This document shows, piece after piece, positions 45,837 through 56,052 of a DNA stretch of 64,000 bases. The stretch covers positions 66,543,086 through 66,607,085 of the forward strand of contig CM077668.1 in assembly GCA_039707655.1 (NCBI GenBank), written 5' to 3'. The notes below the pieces were generated by a model, which was given only the letters and a program-made list of their open reading frames with translations, did no database searches and was not told the DNA's origin. A program made the translations under genes and the position numbers. Positions within the stretch are counted from its first letter, which is position 1. Each line of letters opens with the position of its first letter. Source of the stretch: Elymus sibiricus. Lineage: Eukaryota > Streptophyta > Magnoliopsida > Poales > Poaceae.

Positions 45837-46223
45837 ATGGCTCCACCAAGCTCTTCCAAGGACAAGTTCTACGAGAAGGTCATCAACCCCTACTTACCGG
45901 AGGTGATGAAACACCCTCAAGCCATTGAGATGCGTGAAGGTGTGCTTCACATCCGGGATGTGCAAGGACCCAAGAATACCGGGAACGTGGAGTCCAGGCT
46001 CGAAGCCGTGGAGCAGGAGATCTTCAAGTGCCAAGGGATGGTGGAACGTGGACTCAGCGCCAACCACTCCATGATCACGGAGTCCACCCGTGATCGCAAG
46101 GTGGACGACCGCTCGATGGGGGACATCATCTTCAAGCTCAATGAACTAATCGACTATCTCCAAGGCCAAATCTATGATCTTCAAAACCAAAATTATGAGT
46201 ATGAGGCAAGATTCAAAGGTTGA
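45837..46223 (+). CDS. Athila-2 third ORF, coiled-coil protein (128 aa, shortened)
   Basis: This is an intact frame of 128 codons starting 'MAPPSSSKDKFYEKVINPY'. Two heptad-like stretches are visible (about residues 46-64 and 96-127), and no membrane segment or signal peptide. It shares about 90% of residues with the Athila-1 copy. The end is premature: a 264-bp deletion joined 'aaaggt' to 'tgaataaaa', removing the Ser/Pro/Lys-rich tail seen at 30929-31063. The place after integrase matches the env-like ORF of Athila elements, but the function is unknown. A self-assembling accessory protein is one reading. Confidence 0.6.
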   Translation: MAPPSSSKDKFYEKVINPYLPEVMKHPQAIEMREGVLHIRDVQGPKNTGNVESRLEAVEQEIFKCQGMVERGLSANHSMITESTRDRKVDDRSMGDIIFKLNELIDYLQGQIYDLQNQNYEYEARFKG

Positions 46224-47643
46224 ATAAAATTTTAGTATGATCTATTTTCAAGTGTTAGTTTCGTTATCTATCTATCTATGTAATCGAGTTGAGAGTTATA
46301 TAATAAAGAGTAGTTTGAGTTTTTGCTTCTTTACTTTCATGTTTCAATCTTGGCAATGAAAATAATCAAAAAGATCATATGCAAATCTTATGGAAAGTAA
46401 TGACATTACATAAGGAAAAGTATAAGTCCTAAAATTTATTGGAAGTTAACAAGCATAGCATTAGTCAATGATACAATTCATGAAAGAATTAATAAGGGAA
46501 GAGAAGATTCACATGCAAATATACTATCTTGGACATCTTTTATGATTGTGAGCCCCCATTAAGTATTTTATGTCAAATTGTTGACATTGGACAAGGAAGA
46601 CAACGTAATGAGTTATGTTTGCTTCTATTCACATAGAAGTTATATTATTATAGATCCTCCAACATGTGGTGCTTGCCCAATATCTTTGCTAGCCAAAAAT
46701 CCGCACCAAGTAGAGATACTACTTGTGCATCCAAAACCCTTAAACCCAGTTTCATGTCATGAGAGTCCACTATATCTACCTATGGATTGAATAAGATCCT
46801 TTAAGTAAGTTGTCATCGGTGCAAAAATCTATAAAAATTGCCTCTAAATATGTTTGAACTTTTATTGTAAAGGAAAATAAGCTTTGTACGAACTTTTGAT
46901 GGTAAAGAAATAAAAGCGACAGATTGCATAATAAAGGTTGCTATCACAAGGGGCAATATAAAGTGGCGTTCCTTTGCATTAAGAGCTTGTGCATCCAACA
47001 ACAAAAAGCGCATGACAACCACTGCTTCCCTCTGCGAAGGGCCTATCTTTTGCTTTTATGTATTTACTTTTTATGCAAGAGTCAATAGTGTTCTCCTCTA
47101 TTCCTTTTTATTTTTCTCTTTTGCAAGCATCATGTGGTGGGGAAAGATCTAGGCACATATATCCAGTTGGATATGAGTGATCATGATTTATTATTGTTGA
47201 CATTACCCTTGAGGTGAATAAGTTGGGAGGCGAAATTATAAGCCCCTATCTTTCTATGTGTCTGGCTGAAACTTTCTGCTCCATATGTATGTTGTGAGTG
47301 TTAGCAATCATAGAAGACTAAATGATGGTTGAGTATATGGACTTGCTAAAAAGCTCCTACATGTGAACCTTCCTAAAAATATGATGAATTGCAATTGCAT
47401 TGTTGACTGAGAACATAGATTGTTAGTTTTCAAGAAAGTTTATGCCTTATACTTCATTGTTGTGATGAATTGTTACTTGCTCATGAGAAGTTCTATGATA
47501 ATAAATATTGTTGTTATAATAATGATCATGATGCTACTATGTTCGTATTTTGTTTTTTTGACATCTCTCTCTCTAAACATGTGGACATGATATTTGATAT
47601 CGGCTTTCGCTTGAGGACAAGCGAGGTCTAAGCTTGGGGGAAT
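46224..47643 (+). other. Non-coding 3' region of Athila-2 and polypurine tract
   Basis: It is AT-rich, without long frames, and conserved with 31194-32616. It ends 'gtctaagcttgggggaat' before the LTR. Confidence 0.75.
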
Positions 47644-49179
47644 TGATACGTCCATTTTGCATCATGTTTTCCTACTGTTATTTATAGTGTTTTTAATCAA
47701 TATAACACTTTGTGGAGCAATTCTAATGCCTTTCCTCTCCTAATATGCAAGATTTACACAAGGAGGGAGATTGCCGATAGCTGGAATTCTGGACCTAAAA
47801 AAGCTATGTCACAGATACCTATTCTGCACATCTCCAAATGAGCTGAAATTTCACGGAGATTTATTTTGGAATAAATAAAAAATACGGGAGTCAAGAAGTA
47901 CCAGAGGGGGCCACCCAGGTGCCCACGAGGCACCAGGGCGCGCCACCCCCCCCCCCCCCCCCGCCCCAGGCGCGCCCTGGTGGCTCGTTGGGCCCCTGGC
48001 CAGCCTCTGGCCCCCATTTTCTGGTATATAAGTCATTTTGCCCTAGAAAATAATATAGAGAAGCCTTTTGGGATGGTGCGCTGCCGTCTCGAGGCGGAAT
48101 TTGGGCAGGAGCTATTTTGCTCTTCGGCGGAATGATTCTGCCGGGGATACTTCCCTCCGGGAGGGGGAAATCGTCACCATCGACATCACCAACGATCCTC
48201 TCATTGTGGGAGGACCAATCTTCATCAACATCTTCACCAGCACCATCTCATCTCAAACCCTAGTTCATCTCTTGTATTCAATCTTTGTCTCAAAACCTCA
48301 TATTGGTACATGTGGGTTGCTAGTAGTGTTGATTACATCTTGTAGTTGATGCTAGTTGGTTTATTTGGTGGAAGATTATATGTTCAGATCTATTATGCTA
48401 TTCAATACCCCTCTGATCTTCGGCATGATTATGATTTGTGAGTAGTTACTGTTGTTCTTGAGGACATGGGAGAAGTCTTGTCATAAGTAATCATGTGAAT
48501 TTGGTATTCGTTCGATATTTTGATGATATGTATATTGTTGATTCTCTTAGTGGTGTTATGTGCACGTCGACTACATGTCACTTCACCATCTTTGGGCCTA
48601 AGAGAATGCATTGTGGAGTAGTAATTAGATGATGGGTTGCTAGAGTGACAGAAGCTTAAACCCTAGTTTATGCGCTATTCCATAAGGGGCTGATTTGGAT
48701 CCATATGTTTAATACTATGGTTAGAGTTATCTTAATTCTTGTTTCGTAGTTGCGGATGATTGCGAAGGGGGGTAATCATAAGTGGGAAGTTTGTTCAAGT
48801 AAGAACAGCACCCAAGCACCGGTCCACCCACATATCAAATTATCAAAGTAGCGAACGCGAATCAAACCAACATGATGAAAGTGACTAGATGAAATTCCCA
48901 TGTGTCCTCGCGAACGCTCTACATATTATAAGAGATCGTTCCGGCTTGTCCTTTGCTACAAAAAGGATTGGGCCACCTTGCTGCACTCTTTGTTACTATT
49001 GCTACTTGTCACTTGTTACAAATTATCTTGCTATCAAACTACTCGTTACCGATAATTTCAGTGCTTGCAGAAAACACCTTACTGAAAACCGCTTGTCATT
49101 TCCTTCTGCTCCTCGTTGGGTTCGACACTCTTACTTATCGAAAGGACTACAATTGATCGCCTATACTTGTGGGTCATCA
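47644..49179 (+). repeat. 3' LTR of Athila-2
   Basis: It is the direct repeat of 39153-40677. Its palindrome (47921-47944 and 47969-47992) has a loop with a 17-C run. TATATAA is at 48025-48031. It ends 'tgtgggtcatca'. Confidence 0.92.
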
Positions 49180-49734
49180 ATAAAAAATAAATCTCTACTT
49201 TAAGTACTGTTGCAAACCCATTCATATTTTATTTTTGCATTACACCTACTGTATTATAACTTCTCCATGGCTTATACCCCCCGATACAATCCATAGTTTC
49301 ATCAAAACAAGCAAAACAATGCATCAAAAACAGAATCTGTCAAAAACAGAACAGTCTGTAGAGATCTATTTAAAAGCCATACTTCTGTAACTCAAAAAAT
49401 TCTGAAAAATTAGGACAACGTGGGAAATTTTTCTTCCAATACTGTGTAAAAATTTCAGATTTTTCTGACCCTCCAGTGCAGAACCAAAATTCCATCACTG
49501 GATGCAAAACTTTCTGTTTTCCAAACAGCATCAATTATACTATCTTCCAAATCATCCTAAAGGCATTACTTGGCACAAACACTAATTAAAACATAAAAAA
49601 CACAATCATAACAGTAGAATAATTGTGTAAACACGCAAGAACAGAAATAATAAGCAAAAAATTATTTTATTCATTGGGTTGCCTCCCAACAAGCGCTATT
49701 GTTTTATGCCCCTTGCTAGGCATAATGCATATTT
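49180..49734 (-). other. Non-coding segment downstream of the Sabrina-like gag
   Basis: On the minus strand this follows the gag stop and contains 'gcgcttgttgggaggcaaccc' just after the coding part, a phrase typical of Athila elements by recall. No domain is seen on either strand. Confidence 0.6.
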
Positions 49735-50550
49735 TCAAGTATGGTCATCTTTGGTTTCCAATTCTTCAATCACACATCCATATTCCCTAGGAGTCCTAAC
49801 ATGCATATTTTTAAGGATCACGCTCCTAGGAACAAAGTTAAGAAATTTATTCTCATAAGTGGGTTTCTTTATCAATTCAACGAAATTGGGGTGAACACTA
49901 ATCATTTTAAGATCTTCGCTGAGGCTGGGTGTAGCACCCTTGTCTTTAGGAACATATATAAACTTGCAATTCTTGCTAGGAGGAGTTTTTTCAACAGTTT
50001 TGGCAGAAGAAAAAGCTGAACCCAAATTATTAATAATTTCTTCCAACTTATCAATCCTAGCGGGACTTTGTTCCATCCTTTCATTAATTATCGGTTCTTT
50101 GTCTTTTAGCATCTTAAGAGTAATCCCTACCTTTGATCCAAACTGAGTAACATGATTATGAATCTTTTTATCTAAATTTTCAATATGCTCTATGGTAGGC
50201 ATTTTATTTTTAATAGCTTCTAACCTTTGCATGACATGTTCCAAGGTCAAAGTTGTTTCATTAATAGTGATAGGTGGTGATCCCACTAAATTTCCCATAG
50301 CATTGAAAGCATCCATAGAGGGACACATCAAGAAATTCCCTCCGGTAATAGTATCAAGTACAAATCTATACCAAGTAGTAATGCCCACATAAAAATTGCG
50401 AAGAAGGATGGTAACGGATTGCTTACGAGTTGATCTATTATGAGCATCACAAATCCTATACCAAGCATCTTTTAAATTCTATCCGCCCCTTTGTTTAAAA
50501 TTAAGTACTTCATTTTCAGGGGTAATAGTAACGAGCGAAGAACTAGCCAT
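49735..50550 (-). pseudogene. Gag of the Sabrina-like element
   Basis: On the minus strand ATG at 50550-50548 starts 'MASSSLVTITPENEVLNF', about 170 bp after the PBS. A TAG interrupts after 23 codons. The same frame then runs to 49735 with gag-like 'WYRICDAHNRSTRKQS', 'TWYRFVLDTITGGNFL' and a helical, charged middle. The sequence is clearly different from gag of Athila-1 to -3, though the 'F Y.G. .... LD...GG.F' pattern of Athila gag is shared. It is the only coding region of this element, so a helper would be needed for every enzymatic step. Confidence 0.75.
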
Positions 50551-50715
50551 AATGGTAAAGCAAGCAAGCAAACAAGAAAAAGGCAAACGGAAAATATTTT
50601 TGTATTTTTGTAAAAAAAAATTAGAAGTGGGGGAGATGAAAACGAGAGGCAAATAAAGTAAATGCAAGGAGATGAAAGTTTATGCAAAGGTACTTGATAG
50701 ATGTTGATGATGTCT

Positions 50716-50732
50716 CCCCGGCAACGGCGCCA
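50716..50732 (-). other. Primer binding site, tRNA-Asp type (Sabrina-like)
   Basis: The plus strand reads ccccggcaacggcgcca, which is tRNA-Asp 3'-end sequence, so the minus strand carries the PBS, 11 bp inside the LTR. Confidence 0.88.
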
Positions 50733-50743
50733 GAAATTCTTCC

Positions 50744-52293
50744 TGCTACTTGTGAGCTGCGTTGGGATGATGCAGTACAGTAGAGATAAGTATTTCCCTC
50801 AGTTATGAAACCAAGGTTATCAATCCAGTAGGAGAATCACGCAACACCTCATTAGCAGTACCTGCACACAAAATAACAAATCCTTGCACCCAACGCGAAC
50901 AAGGGGTTGTCAATCCCTTGGCGGTTAATTGAAAGATTAAATTGTATGGTGATAGATAGATAGATCGCACAAAAATACAAAATAAAATAAATAAAGTAAA
51001 ATTGCACCAAGGTATTTTTAAGATTTTTAATATATGATAAGAGTAGACCCGGGGGCCATAGTTTTCACTAGAGGCTTCTCTATTGAAAATAGCATACAGT
51101 GGGTAGACAAATTACTGTTGGGCAATTGATAGAAAAGCAAATAATCATTACGATATCCAAGGCAATGCTCATGTATATAGGCATCACATCTGAGACAAGT
51201 AGACCGACTCCTGCCTGCATCTACTACTATTACTCCACCCATCGACCGTTATCCAGCATGCATCTAGATTATTAAGTTCATAAAGAATGGAGTAACGCCT
51301 TAAGCAAGATGACATGATGTAGACAAAGTAAACTCACGCATGAATAAACCCCATCTTGTTACCCTTAATAGCAATGATACATATGTGTCATGTCCCTTTC
51401 TGTCACTGGGATTGAGCACCGCAAGATCGAACCCATTACAAAGCACCTCTCCCATTGCAAGATAAATCAATCTAGTTGGCCAAACCAAATCAATAGATCG
51501 GAGAGAAATACGAAGCTATAATAATCATGCATAAAAGAGTTCAGAGAAAACTCAAATAATATTCATGGATAATCTGATCATAAACTCACAATTCATCGGA
51601 TCCCAACAAACACACCGCAAAAAGTGATTACATCGGATAGAACTCCAAGAACATCGAGGAGAACATTGTATTGAAGATCAAAAAGAGAGAAGAAGCCATC
51701 TAGCTACTAACTATGGACCCGAAGGTCTGTGGTAAACTACTCACGCATCATCGGAAGGGCAGCAAGGTTGATGGAGAGCCCCTCCATGATCGATTCCCCC
51801 TCAGGCGGAGTGCCGGAAAAGGCCTCCAGATGGGATCTCTCAAGAACAGAAGCTTGCGGCAGCGGAAAAAGTATTTCGTGGACTCCTCTGTTGGTTTCCC
51901 GATTTTAGAGAATTTATAGAGGTGGAATTAGGTCAAACGGAGTAGAGGTGGGCCCACGAGGCACCAGGGCGCGCTTGCCCCCCCCCCCCCAGGCGCGCCC
52001 TGGTGGCTCGTGGCCACCTCCTTTGTCTTATGGCCCTCTCCTGAAGCTTCTAGTGTTTCTTATGTCCAGAAAAAAATCTCCAAAAAGTTTCATGGCATTT
52101 GGACTTCGTTTGGTACTGATATTCTGTAAAACCAAAAACAGGCAAAAACCAGCAACTGGCACTGGGCACTAAGTTAATAGGTTAGTCCCAAAAAATAATA
52201 TATAATTGCTTGTAAATGTATATAAAACATCCAAGATTGATAATATAATAGCATGGAACAATAAAAAATTATAGATACGTTGGAGACGTATCA
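50744..52293 (-). repeat. 5' LTR of the Sabrina-like element
   Basis: On the plus strand it runs from 'tgctacttgtgagctgc' to 'ggagacgtatca'. Its palindrome (51947-52018) has a 13-C run. It is followed by the target duplication TTGAC (52294-52298). It lacks the 'gatttccccaaagaggagag' stretch that the other LTR has near 35709. Confidence 0.88.
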
Positions 52294-52298
52294 TTGAC

Positions 52299-54222
52299 AC
52301 ATTCTAAAAATGACCATTTTGCCCCTCCCCTCTATTCAGCCATTTCCGGAGGGAAACTTTTCCGGCAAATTGTTCTGCGAAAAGATCGCAGCTCCTTTCG
52401 ATGAACTCATCGACCCCAGGCAAGCCGACCATCTGATATATGCCCTAAAGCTTTGCTTCTCTGTTATTCTTGTGTGTTTAATTAGTGAATATGGTTATAT
52501 TCGAGTGCCTAATAGTAGGCGGTATATGACTCTGACGAACCCTTGCTTGCCTTTCTTTGGTGATGGCACCACGCCTGTGTTCTGAGCTACTTCCGGCCGT
52601 CCGGGGTGGATGCCGACTTTATATTTCTTTTTTCAACAAGTGGCCTGTGTTCTGAGCTGCTTTTCGGCCGTCTCGGGCAGCTGTTGAGTTTCTTTTTGTA
52701 ACAATGACCCCATGCTCTGAGATGTTCTTCGGCCGTCTTAGGGAACCGCTGCATTCTTTTTATCATCACTGTCTCATGCTCTGAGCTGCTTTTCAGCCGT
52801 CTTGAGCAGTGGTTGAGTTATGTCAGTAATGTCCCAAATCTGAGTTGTAAAGACCGTTCTGGTGGCTACTGATTTCATACAAGGGTTGGGATAGTCGTAA
52901 CTTACAACTAAAACTTGTAAAGTGATAAACTCGCCATTTAAACGTTGTTGCACTAATGACTTGTTGTGTCAGGTTGCTATGTTTTCATTAATATTATAGT
53001 ATGCATTATTACTGTTATTGCAATGATAAAGAATGTGACTTAATAATGACAACCTCCTCCGTCGGCTGGATCGAGTCATAGTGCCACCGAACCGAGCTCA
53101 TCAGTGTAGCCACATGTGCCTTTATGGGGAGGCCCTAGCTTGGTCTATTGTCGTGCCTCTTATCGGTACCACCAAAGAGGGAAGGTTATGCGTGCGTGCT
53201 ACCCTGGCCCGGTAGGCGGCGATAACCTTGTGAGCCCAAGTTGTTTGTTTGGCCACGACGGTGGCAGGTGTTAGGAGTGACACATGGGCCACCCAGGACA
53301 GGAACTGGAAGGGGTATGAACGTCGGTGGGACCATGAGAGTGCCAGGCAATAGACAAGTTTTGTTGGAGCAGCACCGGTCCACCCGAATGGGAACATGTA
53401 CTAAAGTACGAGGCCGGGAACTCCATAGTGTGGGAAAAGTGTGCAACCTCTGTAGAGTGTAAATCTATTCGAATAGCCGCGTCCTCGGTCATGGGACATA
53501 GCTCGTACTAGGTCACACTATTTGGTCTGTGTCGAGTCTGGAGGAATGAACCATATGATGTTACTAGTAATGAACCAGTGAAAGGTAAGCTTTGGTAGAT
53601 TTATAGCACAGATGCATGGACATCGGTTGATGTCAGAAATATGCGATGCTGGCCATGTGATGGCTATGAGATAATGGTCGGATGACCGTAAGCACTTTGA
53701 ATGGTCCGGAGGGATCACGAGATCAAACTTGATTAAGTACCTTTATTGTTATGCTTTACCTCATTGCATTCGCTCTAGTAATTATTCTGCCATAACATGA
53801 TAGCTAATATTGTTAAGATAACAAATGCATGCTTAAATGCCATGGATTGCTTTGCTTGGTGTATATGTTATTTGGTTTTCTTGCGAGTACATTCAAAAGT
53901 ACTCAGCAGCCTTTAACGTGGCCAGGTTCAGCTAAGAATCCGTCGAGGAGCGGGAGCGTTCACGAGCTAGAAGAGTAACCCAGTCAGATCCCTGTGGATT
54001 GGAGCCTCTCCAAGTCCGTGCTGCCTTAGTTAGTATTTTCCGCTGCCCCAGCTTTGTAACCATGATGTATTTATTCCATCCACAATGGCTAATAAATATA
54101 TTCTCATTACAGTTGTGCCTATGTTTATGATACTTTTTGTAAACGCGCACGCCAGAGTGATTTCCTGGGCTGGTGTATGCGGCGACCGTCTGGCTACAGT
54201 GGTATTCAGGCAGGGCGCCACA
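52299..54222 (+). repeat. Right-hand diverged long LTR, second part
   Basis: It resumes the LTR interrupted at 35687. 52299-52560 matches 1316-1578. 53040-53520 is homologous to 6100-6600 of the LARD LTR ('cgtcggctggatcg', 'gtgccaccga'). It ends 'cagggcgccaca', like the LARD LTR end. No tRNA-Met PBS follows, so this is probably a 3' LTR end. A tandem array of about 65 bp at 52574-52835 is not seen in the LARD LTR. Confidence 0.75.
52574..52835 (+). repeat. Four-copy tandem array of about 65-70 bp
   Basis: 'tctgag' followed by a 'ttcggccgtc' core repeats with starts at 52581, 52651, 52716 and 52780 (spacing 70, 65, 64). The copies are clearly diverged from each other. Confidence 0.65.
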
Positions 54223-54432
54223 ATCAGCCGCCCCTGATTGTCAACGATATAGCATGAAGCCAAAAGAAGGTGAGAATGTGAAAGGCATCTGGATTAACTT
54301 TGATCCTTGGATGTCTCAACTTCGAAAGCCAGTGATGTGGTAGAAGCCTTGAGGTTGGTAGGTAATGGGGCAGTTGCGTCGAAAGGGTGGAGTCCTGGTG
54401 TCTATGAATCACTGGTGGCTGAAGGGGAGCTG
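54223..54432. other. Unassigned 210 bp between two retrotransposons
   Basis: The stretch lies between a long-LTR end and the start of Athila-3. It shows no similarity to anything else in the window and no clear frame, and it could be host DNA or another old element. Confidence 0.4.
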
Positions 54433-55946
54433 TGATACGTCCATTTTACATCATGTTTTGCTACTGTCATTTATAGTGTTTTTGATCAATATACTTATTG
54501 GAGCAATTCTAATGCCTTTTCTCTCTTAATATGCAAGATTCACACAAGGAGGGAGAATGCCGGCAGCTGGAATTCTGGAGCCGAAAAAGCTATGTCAAGA
54601 TACCTATTCTGCACATCTCCAAATGAGCTGAAATTTCACGAAGAATTATTTTGGAATAAATAAAAAATACTGGAAGCAAAAAGTACCAAGGGGGCCACCA
54701 AGGTGCCCACGAGGCACCAGGGCGCGCCACCCCCCACGCACTCCCTGGTACCTCGTGGGGCCCCTGGCCAGCCTCTGGCCCCCATTTTCTGGTATATAAG
54801 CCCATTTTCCCTAGAAAAAATAAGGAGAAGACTTTTCGGATAGTGCACCACCGTCTCGAGGCGGAACTTGGGCAGGAGCACTTTTGCTCTCCGGCGGAGT
54901 GATTCTGCCGGGGATACTTCCCTCCGGGAGGGGGAAATCGTCGCCATCGACATCACCAACAACCCTCTCATCGTGGGAGGGCCAATCTTCATCAACATCT
55001 TCAATAGCACCATCTCATCTCAAACCCTAGTTCATCTCTTGTATTCAATCTTTTTCTCAAAACCTCAGATTGGTACCTGTGGGTTGCTAGTAGTGTTGAT
55101 TACATCTTGTAGTTGATGCTAGTTGGTTTATTTGGTGGAAGATTATATGTTCAGATCCAATATGCTATTTAATACTCCTCTGATCTTGGGCATGATGTTG
55201 ATTTGTGAGTAGTTACTGTTGTTCTTGAGGACATGGGAGAAGTCTTGTCATAAGTAATCATGTGAATTTGGTATTCGTTCGATATTTTGATGATATGTAT
55301 GTTGTTGATTCTCTTAGTGGTGTCATGTGAACGTCGACTACATGACACTTCACCATCTTTGGGCCTAAGGGAATGCATTGTGGAGTAGTAATTAGATGAT
55401 GGGTTGCTAGAGTGACAGAAGCTTAAACCCTAGTTTATGCGCTATTCCGTAAGGGGCTGATTTGGATCCATATGTTTAATGCTATGGTTAGAGTTATCTT
55501 AATTCTTCTTTCGTAGTTGCGGATGCTTGTGAGAGGGGGTAATCATAAGTGGGAGGTTTGTTCAAGTAAAAACAGCACCCAAGCACCGGTCCACCCACAT
55601 ATCAAATTATCAAAGTAGCGAACGCGAATCAAATTAACATGATGAAAGTGACTAGATGAAATTCCCATGTGTCCTCGAGAACGTGTTGCTTATTATAAGA
55701 GATCGTTCCGGCTTGTCCTTTGCTATAAAAAGGATTGGGCCACCTTGCTGCACTCTTTGTTACTATTGCTACTTGTCACTTGTTACAAATTATCTTGCTA
55801 TCAAACTACTCGTTACCGATAATTTCAGTGCTTGCAGAAAATACCTTGCTGAAAACCGCTTGTCATTTCCTTCTGCTCCTCGTTGGGTTCGACACTCTTA
55901 CTTATCGAAAGGACTATGATTGACCCCCTATACTTGTGGGTCATCA
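54433..55946 (+). repeat. 5' LTR of Athila-3
   Basis: It starts TGATACGTCCATTTTACATC and ends 'tgtgggtcatca'. The palindrome (54704-54727 and about 54738-54760) has a short 6-C loop and a mutated right arm. TATATAA is at 54793-54799. Confidence 0.9.
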
Positions 55947-56052
55947 AGGCTCTTTTCTAGCGCTGTTGCAGGGGAGTGAAGCGCTTCTGGTGAGTGGAAT
56001 TTGGTAAGGAAACATTTATATTACGTGCTGAAATTTACTGTCACTTGTCACT

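Larger units (their letters stand above)
39153..49179 (+). mobile_element. Athila-2: nearly full-length Athila-lineage element
   Basis: The LTRs are at 39153-40677 (1525 bp) and 47644-49179 (1536 bp). The flanks ATAAC (39148-39152) and ATAAA (49180-49184) are a target duplication with one mismatch. Order: PBS (40689-40705), gag (40784-41800), pol (41801-45554), third ORF (45837-46223), non-coding region, polypurine tract and LTR. It is the most complete Athila copy here, with only a handful of frameshifts and stops. The first 280 bp of the two LTRs differ at about 8 sites. Confidence 0.92.
35688..52293 (-). mobile_element. Sabrina-like non-autonomous Athila-lineage element, minus strand
   Basis: The LTRs are 1550 bp (50744-52293, its 5' LTR) and 1564 bp (35688-37251, its 3' LTR) and start TGATACGTCTCCAACG on the minus strand. 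The target duplication TTGAC is at 35683-35687 and 52294-52298. A tRNA-Asp type PBS lies at 50716-50732. Once Athila-2 (39153-49179) is removed, the interior is about 3.5 kb and holds only a gag gene. No protease, RT or integrase is present. By recall the LTR resembles Triticeae Sabrina. Confidence 0.88.

Noticed and set aside
54223..54432. Host gene exon
   Set aside because: Frames are short and interrupted, with no splice-consistent structure or recognisable domain.
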